A stretch of 64,000 nucleotides of DNA from Microcebus murinus (lineage: Eukaryota > Chordata > Mammalia > Primates > Cheirogaleidae), in NCBI RefSeq assembly GCF_040939455.1, contig NC_134108.1:85914001-85978000 (forward strand), given 5' to 3'. Made by a program: the position numbers and the translations under genes. The notes under the pieces are model-generated. The model was not told where the DNA came from, did no database searches, and saw nothing but the letters and a program-made list of their open reading frames with translations. This document shows positions 52,490 through 64,000 of the stretch, in pieces. Each line of letters starts with the position of its first letter. The stretch's first letter is position 1.

Positions 52490-54370
52490 TTCACATAGGT
52501 AGAAAGAACACTACACCCAACTACAGACTTTCTATGTCTTGAAAGTATTACTAAAATTAACCATATGTTGGGCCATGCAGCCTGAATCAATGCATTTCAA
52601 AGAATTCAAAGCATAGAATATTTTCTCAACAACCTTGATTGGAACTAAATTTAGAATATAAAAAATAACCAGAAAGTCTCTGTATATTTGTAAATTTGGC
52701 AACACAATTCTGGATAATTTTCAGACCAAAGAAAAGAACTCACAAAGTAAAATAAAAAAGATTTTGAGCAGGGAATAATGAAAAATAAAACTTGTTAAAT
52801 ATAGGTAAATTTAAGTTTATAAAAAAATTTCAATCTTGAAAGCATATATTAGATTAAAAGCCTTAGAAACATAAGAGTTACTTAAACACAGAGAAAGTTA
52901 AAGCAAATAAATCATAAAGATAAGAGCAGAAGTTAATGGGGTAGAAAACTAGAGAATGGAGACTACCAACAATGCCAAAAGTGTGTTCTTTGAAATTTAC
53001 TGCTCTCTGCCAATGTTGATCTACAAAACAAATAAAATAAGAAAAAACACAAATAATCAATATCACACACAAAATAGCAGACATCATTAAAGTTCCAACA
53101 CCAATAAAAATATAATAAAATTAAATAATAAAATACTTTATACCAATAACTTTGAAAATTTATATTAAAAGAAAAATTCCTGGAAAAACACAATGTGACA
53201 AAAATGACATAAAAATACACAGATAATATATATCAACTAAATACATTGAGTTCATATTTAGTACCTCCTCCAGGAAAACTCAAAGAAAATTCCCAGACAG
53301 GTGGCTGTACTAGTGTATTCTATTATACATAAAAGGTAGTTACAACATCAATGTAACGCAATCTTTCTGAATAATATAAGAGCAGCATAACCTTGATACA
53401 AAAATTTTACCAGAGCAGTACAAGAACAAAAATTGGAAAGCCTATCTCTCTCATTAACATATATGTAGAAATTCCCTAAAATACAGAAAAGTGAATCCAA
53501 TGTTATATAAGAAAGGCATACATCATGATCAAGTTTGACATATTACGGGAATGTATTCAAACATTTAAAAACTAGCCAACATAATTCACCACAATTAAGG
53601 GAATTGGAAACTATTGCTTATGCTCTTCTGCATTATTTGATTTGATAACATGTGCGAGTATTGTTTTGATTGAAGTGCCTGCTTGACATCTCCATTTACA
53701 TGTCTCAAATGCACCTTAAATTTAAAAAACAGAAAATAACAGAAAGGATATTTAATAAAAATGAACCAAAAAACTGAGCAAAATAAGAGGATGTACTATA
53801 CAAAATATCTTGACTTATAAAGCATAAGAATTGCAGGCAATGAGGTATTGGTACAAAGGTAGAAATATGGACCAATGAAAGAGAAAGAGAGGCTGGGAAC
53901 ACACAAACATATCCCCTCCGGCCAAAACAATGCTGAGGTGGAAACATGAAGTAGGAGAACTTACTCTACTGGGTATTAAAATGGTATTGTTAGAGTAAGT
54001 CTTAAGACAGTGATGTATTGGTACAAAGATAAAAAAAAAAAAAAATGACCAGCAGAACAGAAGAGAGTCTAGAAATAGACCCATCTTATGGACATGATTT
54101 ATGACAGAAGTAATATTGCAGAACAGTGGAGAACAGATAGGCTTTTTCCACTTATGTTACTGAGTCAATTGGATTTCCATAAGGAAAAAATAAAATTGAT
54201 GCAGAACTGGGACTACAAGAAAAAAAATCAATCTCAGATGGATTGTAGATCTAAATGTCAATAGTAAAGTATACTTTCAGAAATAATAGAGTAAGAACAA
54301 GAGCAACAACAAAACACTAATCATTAAGTAAAAGATTGATCAATTGGTGTAAATTAAAATTAAAAACTTC
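52490..54370 (+). mobile_element. Old L1 ORF2 (L1M-type), decayed
   Basis: Ordered L1 ORF2 relics: 'gaacactacacccaactaca', 'gtacaagaacaaaaattgg', 'tcattaacatatatgtagaa', 'catacatcatgatcaagttt', 'aatctcagatggattgtaga'. No long frame survives on the sense strand. It is broken at 54370 by younger L1 pieces and appears to resume at about 55900. Confidence 0.75.
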
Positions 54371-55218
54371 AAGGACATGAACAGAAACTTTCCAAAAGAA
54401 GACACAATAATGGCCAACAAACATATGAAAAAATGCTCAACATCTCTAATCATCAGGGAAATGCAAATCAAAACCACAATGAGATATCACTTATCTCCAG
54501 TGAGAATGGCCTTTATTAACAAGTCCCAAAACAATAAATGTTGGCGTGGATATGGAGAGATAGGAATACTCCTACATTGCTGGTGGGACTGCAAACTAGT
54601 TGAACCACTGTGGAAAGCAATATGGAGCTACCTTAAAGCTATATAAGTGGATCTACCATTTGATCCAGCAATCCCATTACTGGACATCTACTCAAAAGAA
54701 CAAAAGACACTCTATAAAAAAGACACCTGCTCTCGAATGTTTATAGCAGCACAATTCACAATTGCAAAGATGTGGAAACAACTGAAGTGCCCATCAATAC
54801 ATGAGTGGATCAATAAAATGTGGTATATGTATACCATGAAGTACTATTCAGCTATAAGAAACAATGGTGATATAGCACCTCTTGCATTTTCCTGGATAGA
54901 TCTGGAACCCATTCTACTAAGTGAACTATCCCAAGAATGGAAAAATAAACACTGCATGTACTCAGCAGAAAATTGGTTTCACTGATCAACACCTAAATGG
55001 ACATATAGAAATAACATTTATCGGGTGTCGGGCAGGTGGGGGTAGAGAGAAGGGGACAGGTATATACATACATAATAAGTGTGATGTGCACCATCTGGGG
55101 TATGGACAGGCTTGAATCTCTCACTCGAGGGGGAAGGGAGGCAAAGGCAATATACGTAACCTTAACATTTGTACCCCCACAAATGGGGTACATATGCTGA
55201 AATTATAAAAAAGGAAGA
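54371..55218 (+). mobile_element. Strepsirrhine-type L1, 3' end (ORF2 C-terminus, 3' UTR, poly(A))
   Basis: Starts within ORF2 at 'gacatgaacagaaac' and runs through the ORF2 C-terminus. Two frames cover it (54377-54646 and 54647-54985), with a stop between. It ends with the G-rich 3' UTR and 'atatgctgaaattataaaa'. It is 5'-truncated. 'aaaaacttc' occurs on both sides (54361-54369 and about 55218-55226) and may be a short target duplication. Confidence 0.85.
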
Positions 55219-55225
55219 AAAAAAA

Positions 55226-55800
55226 ACTTCTGGATTAATGTTAGTTCTACTTTTAGTTCTTTGAGGTTTCTCCATACTACTGTCCGTAGAGGTTGTCCAA
55301 TTAATATTTTGCAGTCCCACTAGTGTATGAGAGTTCCTATCTCTCCACATCCGTGCCAACATTTGTCATTTGGGGACTTTTTTTGATAAAAGCCATTCTC
55401 ACTGGAGTTAAGTGATATCTCACTGTGGTTTTGATTTGCATTTCCCTGATGAATTAGAAATGTTGAGCAATTTTTCATGTTTGTGGGCCATTAATCTGTC
55501 TTCTTTTGAAAAGTTTCTGTTCATGTCCTTTGTCCACTTTTTAATGGAGTCATTTGATATTTTCTTGCTGACTTTCCTGAGTTCTAGATAGATTCTAGTT
55601 ATCCGCCCTTTATTGGATGTGTAACATGCAAATATTTTCTCCCATTCTGTAGGTTGTCTGTTTGCTCTAATGATAGTTTCCTTGGCTGTGTAGAAGCTCT
55701 TCAATTTGATCAAGTCCCATTTATTTATTTTTGTTGTTGCTGTGATTGCTTTTGGGGTCTTCTTCATAAATTCTTTGCCTAGGCATTTACCTAAAGGGAA
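55226..55800 (-). mobile_element. Antisense L1 ORF2 fragment lacking its 3' end
   Basis: Reversed ORF2 C-terminal region ('tctttgaggtttctccatac', 'cattctcactggagttaagt', 'cttggctgtgtagaagctct'). It has no poly(T) or 3' UTR at its left edge. About 270 bp overlap the sense copy at 54371-54646, giving an inverted repeat with a spacer of roughly 600 bp. Confidence 0.85.
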
Positions 55801-55899
55801 AAAAAAGACAAAGAAGGACAATAAAATTCTTGTAATATATTTAACCAGTAATATGTCTACAACATAGAACTTTATGTCTTTTTTCTTAAATCCTCAACA

Positions 55900-56285
55900 G
55901 AAATGCACATGTATGTGCACCAAACAATATGTACAAGTATATTTATAGTGACATTATTAATAGCCCCAAAGTTATGAAAAAAGTCAAATGTATACCAATA
56001 CTAGAATAATTTGTAAAATATCCAGTGATATACCTTGAAATTATCAAACTACTATTAAATTCAAATAACAAAGATTAATATGGAAAACATAATGTTGAAT
56101 GAAGATAAAGGGGTTGTGTGTCTGTGTCTGTAGGGATAGAGAGGCCTGGCTAGTAATTTTATGGGGTTTTTGCCTGGGTAGTGGTTACTTGGAAATTTTC
56201 ACAGTATGGTATTTCATAGAGCTTCACCATTTACCTTTTTATTATGTATTTTATAATTCAATAAAAAGTTACATCACATATTTAT
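55900..56285 (+). mobile_element. Old L1 3' end
   Basis: 'atgtacaagtatatttatag', 'cattattaatagccccaaag', 'gggtagtggttacttggaa' and 'ttataattcaataaaaagtt' follow the old L1 3' UTR order. Probably the continuation of the element at 52490-54370. Confidence 0.65.
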
Positions 56286-56410
56286 AGTAAAGAATGACAT
56301 TGATAAGTGGATGCTCTGTGGGTGTCTTTTATAATATGTGTTCTATTGTCTTGAAAAGGATTATAATAAAAGTTACTTGCTTGGTAGATAAACAGATAAA
56401 TTGATTAGAT

Positions 56411-56621
56411 CACAGGTCCACCAACTTTTTCTGTAAGGATTAGATAGTAAATATTTTTGGCCTTTTGGAACTTAAATTCTTACTGTCATTACTCAACTCT
56501 TCCATGAAAGCAGCCCTAGATTAAATACAAAGAAGCATGTGTCTGTGATCCAATTAAACTTTATTTACTAAGAGGTGGCAGGCAAGATTTGCCTCAGGGG
56601 TATAGTTTGCCAATCCATGGA
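56411..56621. mobile_element. hAT-Charlie-type MITE
   Basis: Begins 'caggtccaccaactttttct', has 'agatagtaaatatttttgg' and 'caattaaactttatttacta', and ends 'gtatagtttgccaatccatg'. The ends are roughly inverted (ccaccaac/gtttgcc...). No clear 8-bp duplication was found. Confidence 0.7.
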
Positions 56622-57260
56622 TTCAATGATTAGATAAACATATGGCAAGAGTAAATGAGACATGTATATCTACATGTCGGAGAGTTGTTGAAGTAGTTTA
56701 TCTTTCTCATCTTTCTAAAAAAAATGAGCATATGGAAATTATTACTCTAAGTCTCTTCATTTATATTTGATTTATTCTTTTTTATTTTTACATGCTTTAC
56801 TTCTTGGTATGATTTATATTTCTACAACTAATTATGTTCTCGAAAATTTCTATTTACCACCTAATTGTACACTGTATAGCCACATTTAAATCTTATCCTT
56901 TTAAATATAATTCACTCAAACAGAAAATTCAACAGTGTAAACAACTGAAGTAGAATGTTATACTCTAACATCATTTCAGTTACTATTGAGAAAGATTTGT
57001 TTATTATCAGGATTTGGTTATTTCATTAGGTAATTGCTACAATTTGTTGCTTTGTCAAAATTTAACTTCATATGAAGGTACTGAAAACATTAGGTATTTC
57101 TAATTTAGAACAGATTAAACTACTTATAGCTTTGTTGGTTTTATGGTGAGATAATCTATTTACTTAAATTCTTCTTTTGGTAATAGCTTAATTAATTAGT
57201 CAGAAAAATATTTATACAACACATACAAAAACCATAAATTTCTTTCCTAAATGGTTGCAG

Positions 57261-57411
57261 GCAAGAATTGGATCCATGTAAAGCTGAACTGACTATTCTA
57301 GGGCAGACTATAAAAACAAGTGAAACTATTGATCACATACCTGGAAAACCCCTGCCAAAATCAGGGTCTGTCTTTATTGGTGGATTTCCAGATCTTCATG
57401 GGAAAAACCAG
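57261..57411 (+). CDS. EYS: EYS internal exon (human exon 29 equivalent), end of the laminin G core
   Basis: The exon is 151 nt. The acceptor is tggttgcag|G. The first base completes the Arg codon split across the 42-kb intron; 50 codons follow and the exon ends on a codon boundary at CAG|gtattt. The frame reads QELDPCKAELTILG, then GKPLPKSGSVFIGGFPDLHG, the characteristic 'FIGG' end of a laminin G domain. Across the three exons the joined frame is 144 codons with no stop. The donor is weaker than the other two (gtattt rather than gtaagt). Length and phase equal human exon 29 (c.5928-6078, from memory; splice variants named from c.5928-2 and c.6079 are published). Exons 28 plus 29 sum to 243 nt, a multiple of three, so joint skipping would keep the frame, while loss of either one alone would not. 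Confidence 0.95.
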
Positions 57412-58435
57412 GTATTTCTGTTAATTTTTTTAAAAATATTAATTACATCATTATATTGAAAGAAGAAAAAGGAAACTTTATTTAGAAAAAGGCTCCTGGT
57501 TAGTGGGGCCATATACATAGTTTCAAGAAAAAATTTTGGAGCAATTCTATTAATACTAATGTATATATTTTTAAACTATCATACTGAAATACACTAAAAT
57601 TTTACTGTACTCATTAAATAGAATTGCTTCAATATCAGTAAATTGTTTCATCTTATGACTATAGTATGTGTATTACATTTCTTGATAATATTAAGCATAT
57701 TGGCTTCTGAACACCCCTAAGCTAGTGATTTTGCCTGGAAGTCTGAGTGGGTTGACTTAATAACATGCCAAAAATATGATTTGAGAAATGGAACTGGAAG
57801 AACATCCCTAGTCTCTGTTTCATATAAGCTTACTAAAATGTGAGAACTTTCTCTACAGAGTTTTGTACATATGCCAGCCCACTTTAAATTTCCATTTAGA
57901 TAATTAGCTTATTGTCTTCATTATTAAACTATATTTTAAGATAATAGCTTGAATACTAACAAATGCTATTATTTGGTTCATTTTATGTTATTGTAGAAAA
58001 TTGCTTTAAAAATTTAAGGTTGTTTTTTAAGTATACCAATAGCTTATTACATTTATGAATCTTTTATATTTACCACTGAATTTTATGTATTTGAATGTAC
58101 TATATTTATATTATTGGAAATATAAAATGCTGTTATTTTACAGTCTCACATGTAATACAAATTGATATAAATCTACTTGCTATAAGTATTATGACTCTGG
58201 TATATATAAGATAAAAATATTTAAAAGCAAATATACATAAAGAACAAAATTTACTTGCATATTTGATGTGACATATATGTCTTTAATGAGAGAAGAGAAT
58301 TCTATATCTGTAAACATGAAGAAATTATTCTAGATTCAAATTTCCTCCGCAAGCAGTATGTTTATTGATCATTAAACAGACTCTTGTGACTTTTTCTGTA
58401 ACATAAATGTGCTTTATTGACTTTTTTCTAGGTAA

Positions 58436-58545
58436 ACCAACCTATAAGCTCCATAAGAGTAGAAAGTATGTTTTGTCTATACACCAAGGCAAGCACAGTT
58501 TCTGTCACATAGTTAGAACTCAATGAACAGCTTTTAAATGAAGAT
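58436..58545 (+). mobile_element. L2 3'-end fragment
   Basis: 'cctataagctccataagag', 'gtatgttttgtctatacac' and 'cacatagttagaactcaatg' follow the L2 tail order. Confidence 0.65.
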
Positions 58546-61500
58546 CTCTGTTAAAGAATGGATGGAAAGATTCTAAAAAGTTACATAAATTAGCATCTAG
58601 TCATTTGTATCTGGATTGATCTCTTATTTCATAGCTATGTATATATTTTCCCAGGTAAAAGAGAGGTTTTCATATAGAATTTATTTTTTATGAGCATACA
58701 TTAATTAGATGCACATTCTCAGGACTCAAGGAGCTATACTTGTATATAAATAGAGTTAAATATTTCCTGTTTTATAAATATGAACAATATGCAGAAGCAA
58801 CATAGAAAAATAGAAAAGGACACCTCCTTGCCTCCCTAGGGAAGTAAGTGAGTTTATAATTAGGCAGAGATTTGAGGGAAGATCAAGTGTCTGCCAGGTA
58901 AGTAATATATAGGCTGTTCTTCCAGATAGAGCCAATATCACATATACAGGCTTAGATAATGGAAGGGTCTGAAGGAGGGGTGGGGGAAATAGAAATAATT
59001 CATCATTGGGGAGATATGGAGTTTGATATGAAGTGAGCAAGAGGAAAATTTGACTTTGAATACGTGAGCAGGGGCCAGAGCATAAGAGATCCTATATAAA
59101 ATGCAAAATAGTGTAGATTTATTAATATATGCTGGTACCTAGGGGAATCATTTAAGAATTTTGAATAGGAAGTGACATTATGCTGTTTTCACTCTGAAGT
59201 GTAGAACTGGAGGGGTTTCGACTGCAGAGTAAAAATTAGTAAGGTTAAGTCATAGTGATATTAAACAAGAAATGATATAGCAATAAGGGTGGCAGGATAA
59301 CCATGCAAACTATTGAACTTAAAATTAATTATAGGTAAGAAGATACAAAATCTGGAATTTGAATGACCAGGTTAGCTTATGTAAATAGAGAATGTATGGT
59401 GCCACTGTTAAAATGAAGCACATAATATTATTTACAGGGAAAATGGCAGATGTATTATTGCATTTCAGTTAGTACTTTTGGGAAGGGGTGATTTTCAGCT
59501 ATTTAACAACTGGTTTGTCATCACCACTAATCAATCAGTCCATTGTATCAGTACATTCCTGCTGGATATCATTCCTATCAGTGGGATGTTATGATACAGA
59601 ATAAGTCATTTGAGATGTGGGCCTTGAGTTCACAAGAGACCCTGAATATATGACTGTGGGAGATTTAGCACAGGAGACAGTGGCAGCCATAGCCATTGAC
59701 TGAATTGATTTTGTAGATCAAGAGAAAAGAGGTCTGAGAACTGGGGATCAGTAGTCAAGGACTGAGCTAAGAAAGAGGCTCTCGCAAAGGCGGTTAAGGA
59801 ATAGAGACATTGCCAATAGATGAAGGAAAAAGAAAATGTCACAAAGACCAAAGGTGCAGAGAGTTTCCAAAAGGAGCATCTATCTGTTCACCACCAATAC
59901 CACAAAAAGTCAACCACCAGTTTTAGGAGAACAATAGAAGCAGAAACCAATTATAATATTGTGAGGAAGAATAAATGGACTGGAAGCAGCAGCAGAGTTA
60001 TGATAGGTTACTTCTTCTACAAGCTTATTAATAAAAGAGAGAGGGGTTTTTATGTAGGTGAGGACAGAGTGTTAAAATGGCAGAGATATATAATAATAAT
60101 TAACTATATTCTTAAAGAATTTTTTTCTGCCAAAACCTTGTCTGAAAGGATTGTCAGTTACTAAAGGATTATCTCAGTAAAAATTTGGTATTCATCCTGT
60201 GATGTATGGTAACTAGACCCTTGTTGCAATCAGATTTAGAACATTCAATGTGTGGACCAATAAAGTTACCTTGAAATTAAAGAGGCAGCCAGCTAAGCAA
60301 GTTTTCCCTCCTTGTTAAATATGCTGTGTTTAAAAGATTTTATGTCAGCCCCTTATTGATTTTTTATTCTTTTCTTACACTGTTACAGAGTTGCAGTAAC
60401 TGTGTGTGAATGTATTTGGGTGACATACACTTATATTCCTATATACTAAATCATTGATACAAGCAAACTACAAAATGTATCCAGATGATAATACTTAAAG
60501 AAAAATCATATGATAAATCAGAAAAAAAAAAGACAGGAAAACCAACTTGTGGGATTTGTTTCTGTGCTATGCAACCCTCCGAATATCTAAGTATCATGCA
60601 GGCTCTAACTTTCTAATTATTGTGTTCTGATTAAGAGTTGCTGTTTAAGCGCAGTGGGTTGTTAGTGCTCAGAAAATTAAAAACAACAGGTTTGCAGTAT
60701 AAAACATTAAGGAAAAGAACTATAGTTCATTCCTCGAGCCCAAAAGTGCTAAGTTACATTTATCCTCTCACCTCTAACTTTCTAATAATGTCTTTCTGAA
60801 CTGGCCAGAGTCCCTCCACATGATGAGAGTCCCTAATACAATGCCTATGTGCTGACAAGTTGTTTAATGCTTCCTTTAACGAAATCACACAGAGCTCAGT
60901 ATGGGAGAGGAGAATGAAACAGTTAGACACTTTCAATTTTGTGCCTGGAGTGTGAAAAACTCTGCTTCCCTTGATGACAATAAATGATGATAACTTTTAA
61001 AGTCCAAGAGTAAATATCCCCTCTCTGGAGGTAGGAAAACACTTTCCTTGGTAGTTCTTTAATTGCTTACACTTTTCAGTGCATGGACTCTTGCTTTTGG
61101 GTCCAAGTTACTTAAGGACACCAATCCTTAATCCCTAATAAATGCAGACCAAGCTACAATGGTACCAGCTAGTCTCCTTTCTAAATACAAGAGGAAATAA
61201 AATAATTATGAAAATAAATATATATTATTGTTAATCCATTAGTAGTTTTTTAATACAAGTTGGTAACATAAGTTCTAGAAAGATGCTACTTTTTTTCCTA
61301 TGTGCAAGTTGGTCACTAAGATTAAAGACAATATATGATGGCACATACTAATGTATTGGGCAAGAATTTTTGAAGAATTAGCAGCAACTTATTCTAAGAC
61401 TCTAAACATTCTTCTTAATTTTAGATTTCAACATGATAAAGAAATTCAGTGATTTTTAAAATATTCAATAAATCCATTTAGAAATAAGAACACTTTGGTA

Positions 61501-63258
61501 AAGAAAATAAGTATTATCTGCCTTATGTATGTTCAAGACATCGATTTACAAATTCAATAATTATTTTGCTACAAATTCATTCACTTTTATAAAAAGGCCT
61601 ATCAATCATTAGCTATAAAAATCCTTTAGCGAAAATATCATTGCTATTAATAGTCTGAAACATAAAGACAAAATTCTCTTTAAGAATTTATAATAGATTC
61701 CTGAAAAACAAATGGAAAAATCACCTCAGATATCTGTGTTTCACTTTATGGAGAATATTTTGGTAGCTTATACTACTCATCACAGCTCATCATCAGTTTC
61801 AAGATGTCATATGTATCTAGTGACACCTCAGTAAATGTGTTTATGATATACTGCTAGAGGATGCTTGTCAACCTTTTTGAGCTCTTCAAAGACATTTATT
61901 ATATGGACACAACATAATCAGAAATAAATTAAACCGCACTATTGGAAAAATCAAGAAAGGTGACATTCAACACTTTTAGATTCAGTAAATTATGGTAAAA
62001 AAAATTTAATCCCTACCCTGTCCTCATTTTCTGTCCAGCTAATCTTTAAAAAGAGAACAATAAAAAGAGAACTCCACAATACATAGAAATCTGTTGAGTA
62101 GACGTCTATAAAGCCCACTCACTAGTAAACATAAACACATCTCCCTGATAAACATAAGTAAAATAATAGAGACATCAAGGTTTCACTGCAACATTTCAAA
62201 ATCTGTTGCTTCTTCTAGAAGTTATTTCATAAGTCATTCATTCATTCCTCCATTTGGTCATTCTGCTTGACTACCAAGATTTGGGCTCTTAGGCATTTAG
62301 TGTCCTTCCATCATTGGCCTTTAGTCACAAGTTAACAAATTATAGATGCATACTAACCCAATAAGAATTGTTTTCCATACCTTGGACATTTAAGGATTAC
62401 TTTTATTTTATTCCTATATGAAGACCTGCCTTTGTTAATCAACCAGCAATCCACTGTGGACTGGGTCTCACTCCCTGGTGCAGCAGAAATTGTCTTGAAT
62501 CCAACAAAAAGACAACCACTGTTCCTACCACTCCACCATTTCCCACAACTGCTCTTTCATTTTTTTTTATTGTTGTTGTTGTTCTGATCCATGTCTTTTT
62601 CAGTTCTGCATCTGTTTCTTGCTGTTCTTGTAACACTCTGAGTGCCAATAATCTGGGAGGACCTATCCCTGAATCTGTCTCCACTTTAGTTCCTTTCTTA
62701 ATTTGTGTGTTTCTTAACATCCTTAGGGTCTCTCTTTAGTCTCTTCATTCATGTGTGCTTCTAGTTTGAAAAGGTATCCATGCATTTAATCATAGTTTCT
62801 TATATTCAAGAACTTGCTGGTTTAGCTCCATCTGCCTCACCCTAATTATTTAATCTTATTAGAAAATGTAGAAAAAACCTGTATACATGTCTCTGCGCAC
62901 ACGAACCTATGAAGGAGTCAGAAGGAGATATTAACATGAGTCTCGCTCAGGCTTTTGGCTTAAGTAACTAAATGGAGAGCCCATAAGTAAGATGAACAAG
63001 ACAGAGGAGAAGGTATTTAAGGGAGAATAACAAGATAATTAGCACTTTAAGTTTGAGGTGTCTCTGAGGCTTCCAGAAGAAGTTGTGAAGCTAATACTTA
63101 CATTCATGACTCAGGAGTTCTCAGCCTGTAGTGTTTAAACACCCGAGGTCAAACAATAACAGTCTCAGGAGAGAGGAAAAGAATGAGTAGAGAAGAAAGC
63201 CTAGAACAAACTCCTGTGGAAATCTGACATTAAATGAGAAGATAATTCAATATGAGAC

Positions 63259-63279
63259 AAAAAAAAAAAAAAAAAAAAA
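63259..63279. repeat. Poly(A) tract, 21 bp
   Basis: An uninterrupted A run. The sequence before it is not a SINE or L1 tail that I recognise. Confidence 0.95.
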
Positions 63280-64000
63280 GAAATAGGCAGAGGGGCAACA
63301 GCACAGCCAGTAAATGTAATATCATAGAAGCCAGAAGAAGAGGAAGTTTTAAGAAGAAGGGACTGTTCAATCTTGCTAAAGTCATATCTGGTAAAAATAA
63401 GAGCTAAAAAGTACCTGTTGAATTCATTGACTGTTGCTGATAAACTTTATAAAAGAAATGACCACCTCTATTTATAAGCTCATGATGGTGAATAAAGGAA
63501 CACCACATGTATTCTGCTAAGAACTAGTGCTTTCCTCTGGCAAAAGGGGAATATTCTAGGTGAATTTACTTCTTGTTAACTAAGTATATAAATTGTAACA
63601 ATGGGGAGAAAGGTTAATTTAAAAAAAACCTATATTGAAAATCCATTTGGTATCACCCAAAAAATCAAAGATGTGCATATCCTAAACAACAAGATGTTCC
63701 TGTTTAGGTGAAATTCTCTCATGTACCTACAAGAAGACATGTACTAGAATATTTGTAGCAAAGGTGCTTGTAACATAAAAATAGAAATATTCACTTGCAA
63801 TAGTATATATATTCTCTTATATATACTACAAACAAATACATATAGTTACATTCCAAAAAGATTAACATAGAAGGCAAAAAAGGTCATGAATGAATATCCA
63901 CATTATATAAATTCCCCAAATACAAGAATCTAAACAATAAATAATCTTTGATGTACATAATATACATATATATAATATGTTTTATAGATTATAAAGAAAA

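Larger units (their letters stand above)
14906..57260 (+). other. EYS: EYS 42-kb intron (human intron 28 equivalent)
   Basis: This intron runs 42,355 nt from the gtaaga donor to the ttgcag acceptor. Most of the mobile elements in the window sit here and are listed separately. I see no gene or named repeat in these longer unlisted stretches: 14910-16200, 17135-18295, 18485-19530, 19940-22670, 23030-24120, 26720-27930, 29150-30930, 31895-33320, 39300-40380, 40530-41940, 43470-44635, 46665-51295, 51860-52480 and 56625-57255. Some may hold repeats too diverged to recognise by eye. Confidence 0.88.
57412..64000 (+). other. EYS: EYS intron, 5' part (human intron 29 equivalent)
   Basis: The intron begins at the gtattt donor and runs out of the window. 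An L2 3'-end scrap (58436-58545) and a 21-bp poly(A) tract (63259-63279) are the only elements I can name. The rest is AT-rich sequence with chance ORFs. The longest of these, 114 codons at 59820-60164, resembles nothing known to me and has no splice or promoter context. Confidence 0.85.

Noticed and set aside
55420..55821. 133-codon open frame on the - strand
   Set aside because: It is an L1 ORF2 C-terminal fragment with no intact element around it, not a host gene.
59820..60164. 114-codon open frame on the + strand
   Set aside because: No recognisable domain, no splice or promoter context, and composition like the flanking intron. Length is within chance for AT-rich DNA.
1..64000. Search by eye for tRNA or other intact RNA genes, CRISPR-like arrays and clustered small genes
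   Set aside because: None seen. Repeats with regular spacing are microsatellites, and the only RNA-derived sequences are the U2 fragment and SINEs.

Overview
This window is nuclear DNA of a strepsirrhine primate (lemur/loris/galago group). Two Alu copies (22689-23013 and 26323-26690) carry the strepsirrhine Alu wording: a left arm with 'gagcaagagcaaga' and a right arm with 'gaggttgctstgagctaagstgatgcca'. Several L1 copies end in a 3' UTR of a type I associate with lemur-lineage L1s. Older layers (MIR, L2, MER20, MaLR, Tigger, mariner, old L1) are the usual mammalian background. The species cannot be named from this sequence alone.

The only protein-coding gene I can support is EYS (eyes shut homolog), on the + strand. 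Three consecutive internal exons are visible, with correct splice sites and compatible phases: 10835-11025 (191 nt), 14814-14905 (92 nt) and 57261-57411 (151 nt). Together they encode most of one laminin G domain of this secreted photoreceptor matrix protein. Their lengths and phases match human exons 27, 28 and 29 as I recall the transcript numbering. No start codon, stop codon, promoter or UTR of EYS lies in the window. The rest is intron: the end of the upstream intron (1-10834), a short intron (11026-14813), a 42-kb intron (14906-57260) and the start of the next intron (57412-64000).

The introns are layered with mobile elements. From left to right they hold: a 3'-truncated old L1 (1.5-4.1 kb), a Tigger-like element (6.2 kb), MIR/L2 relics, one of them interrupted by a lineage L1 3' end (12.6 kb) and another by a MaLR LTR (16.6 kb), a second MaLR LTR (19.5 kb), an Alu (22.7 kb), a tiny tailed U2 snRNA retrocopy (24.1 kb), a long L2 (25.2-26.3 kb), an Alu (26.3 kb), a MER20 and a (CA)n tract (29 kb), and a purine-only microsatellite (31.8 kb). 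These are followed by a 4.7-kb twin-primed inverted L1 with a 901-bp LTR-like insertion (33.3-38.1 kb), a 127-bp templated insertion (40.4 kb), two different solo LTRs, one carrying a hAT MITE (42-43.5 kb), a mariner relic (44.6-45.7 kb), a MaLR LTR (45.8 kb), and a stack of old and young L1 pieces in both orientations (52.5-56.3 kb).

I found no undescribed gene system. The most interesting signals are structural: the templated insertion with 10-bp target duplications, the twin-priming L1 with its target duplications still readable, the truncated U2 retrocopy, and an almost spacer-free 18-bp inverted repeat. Long ORFs outside the three exons are chance frames or fall inside repeats.
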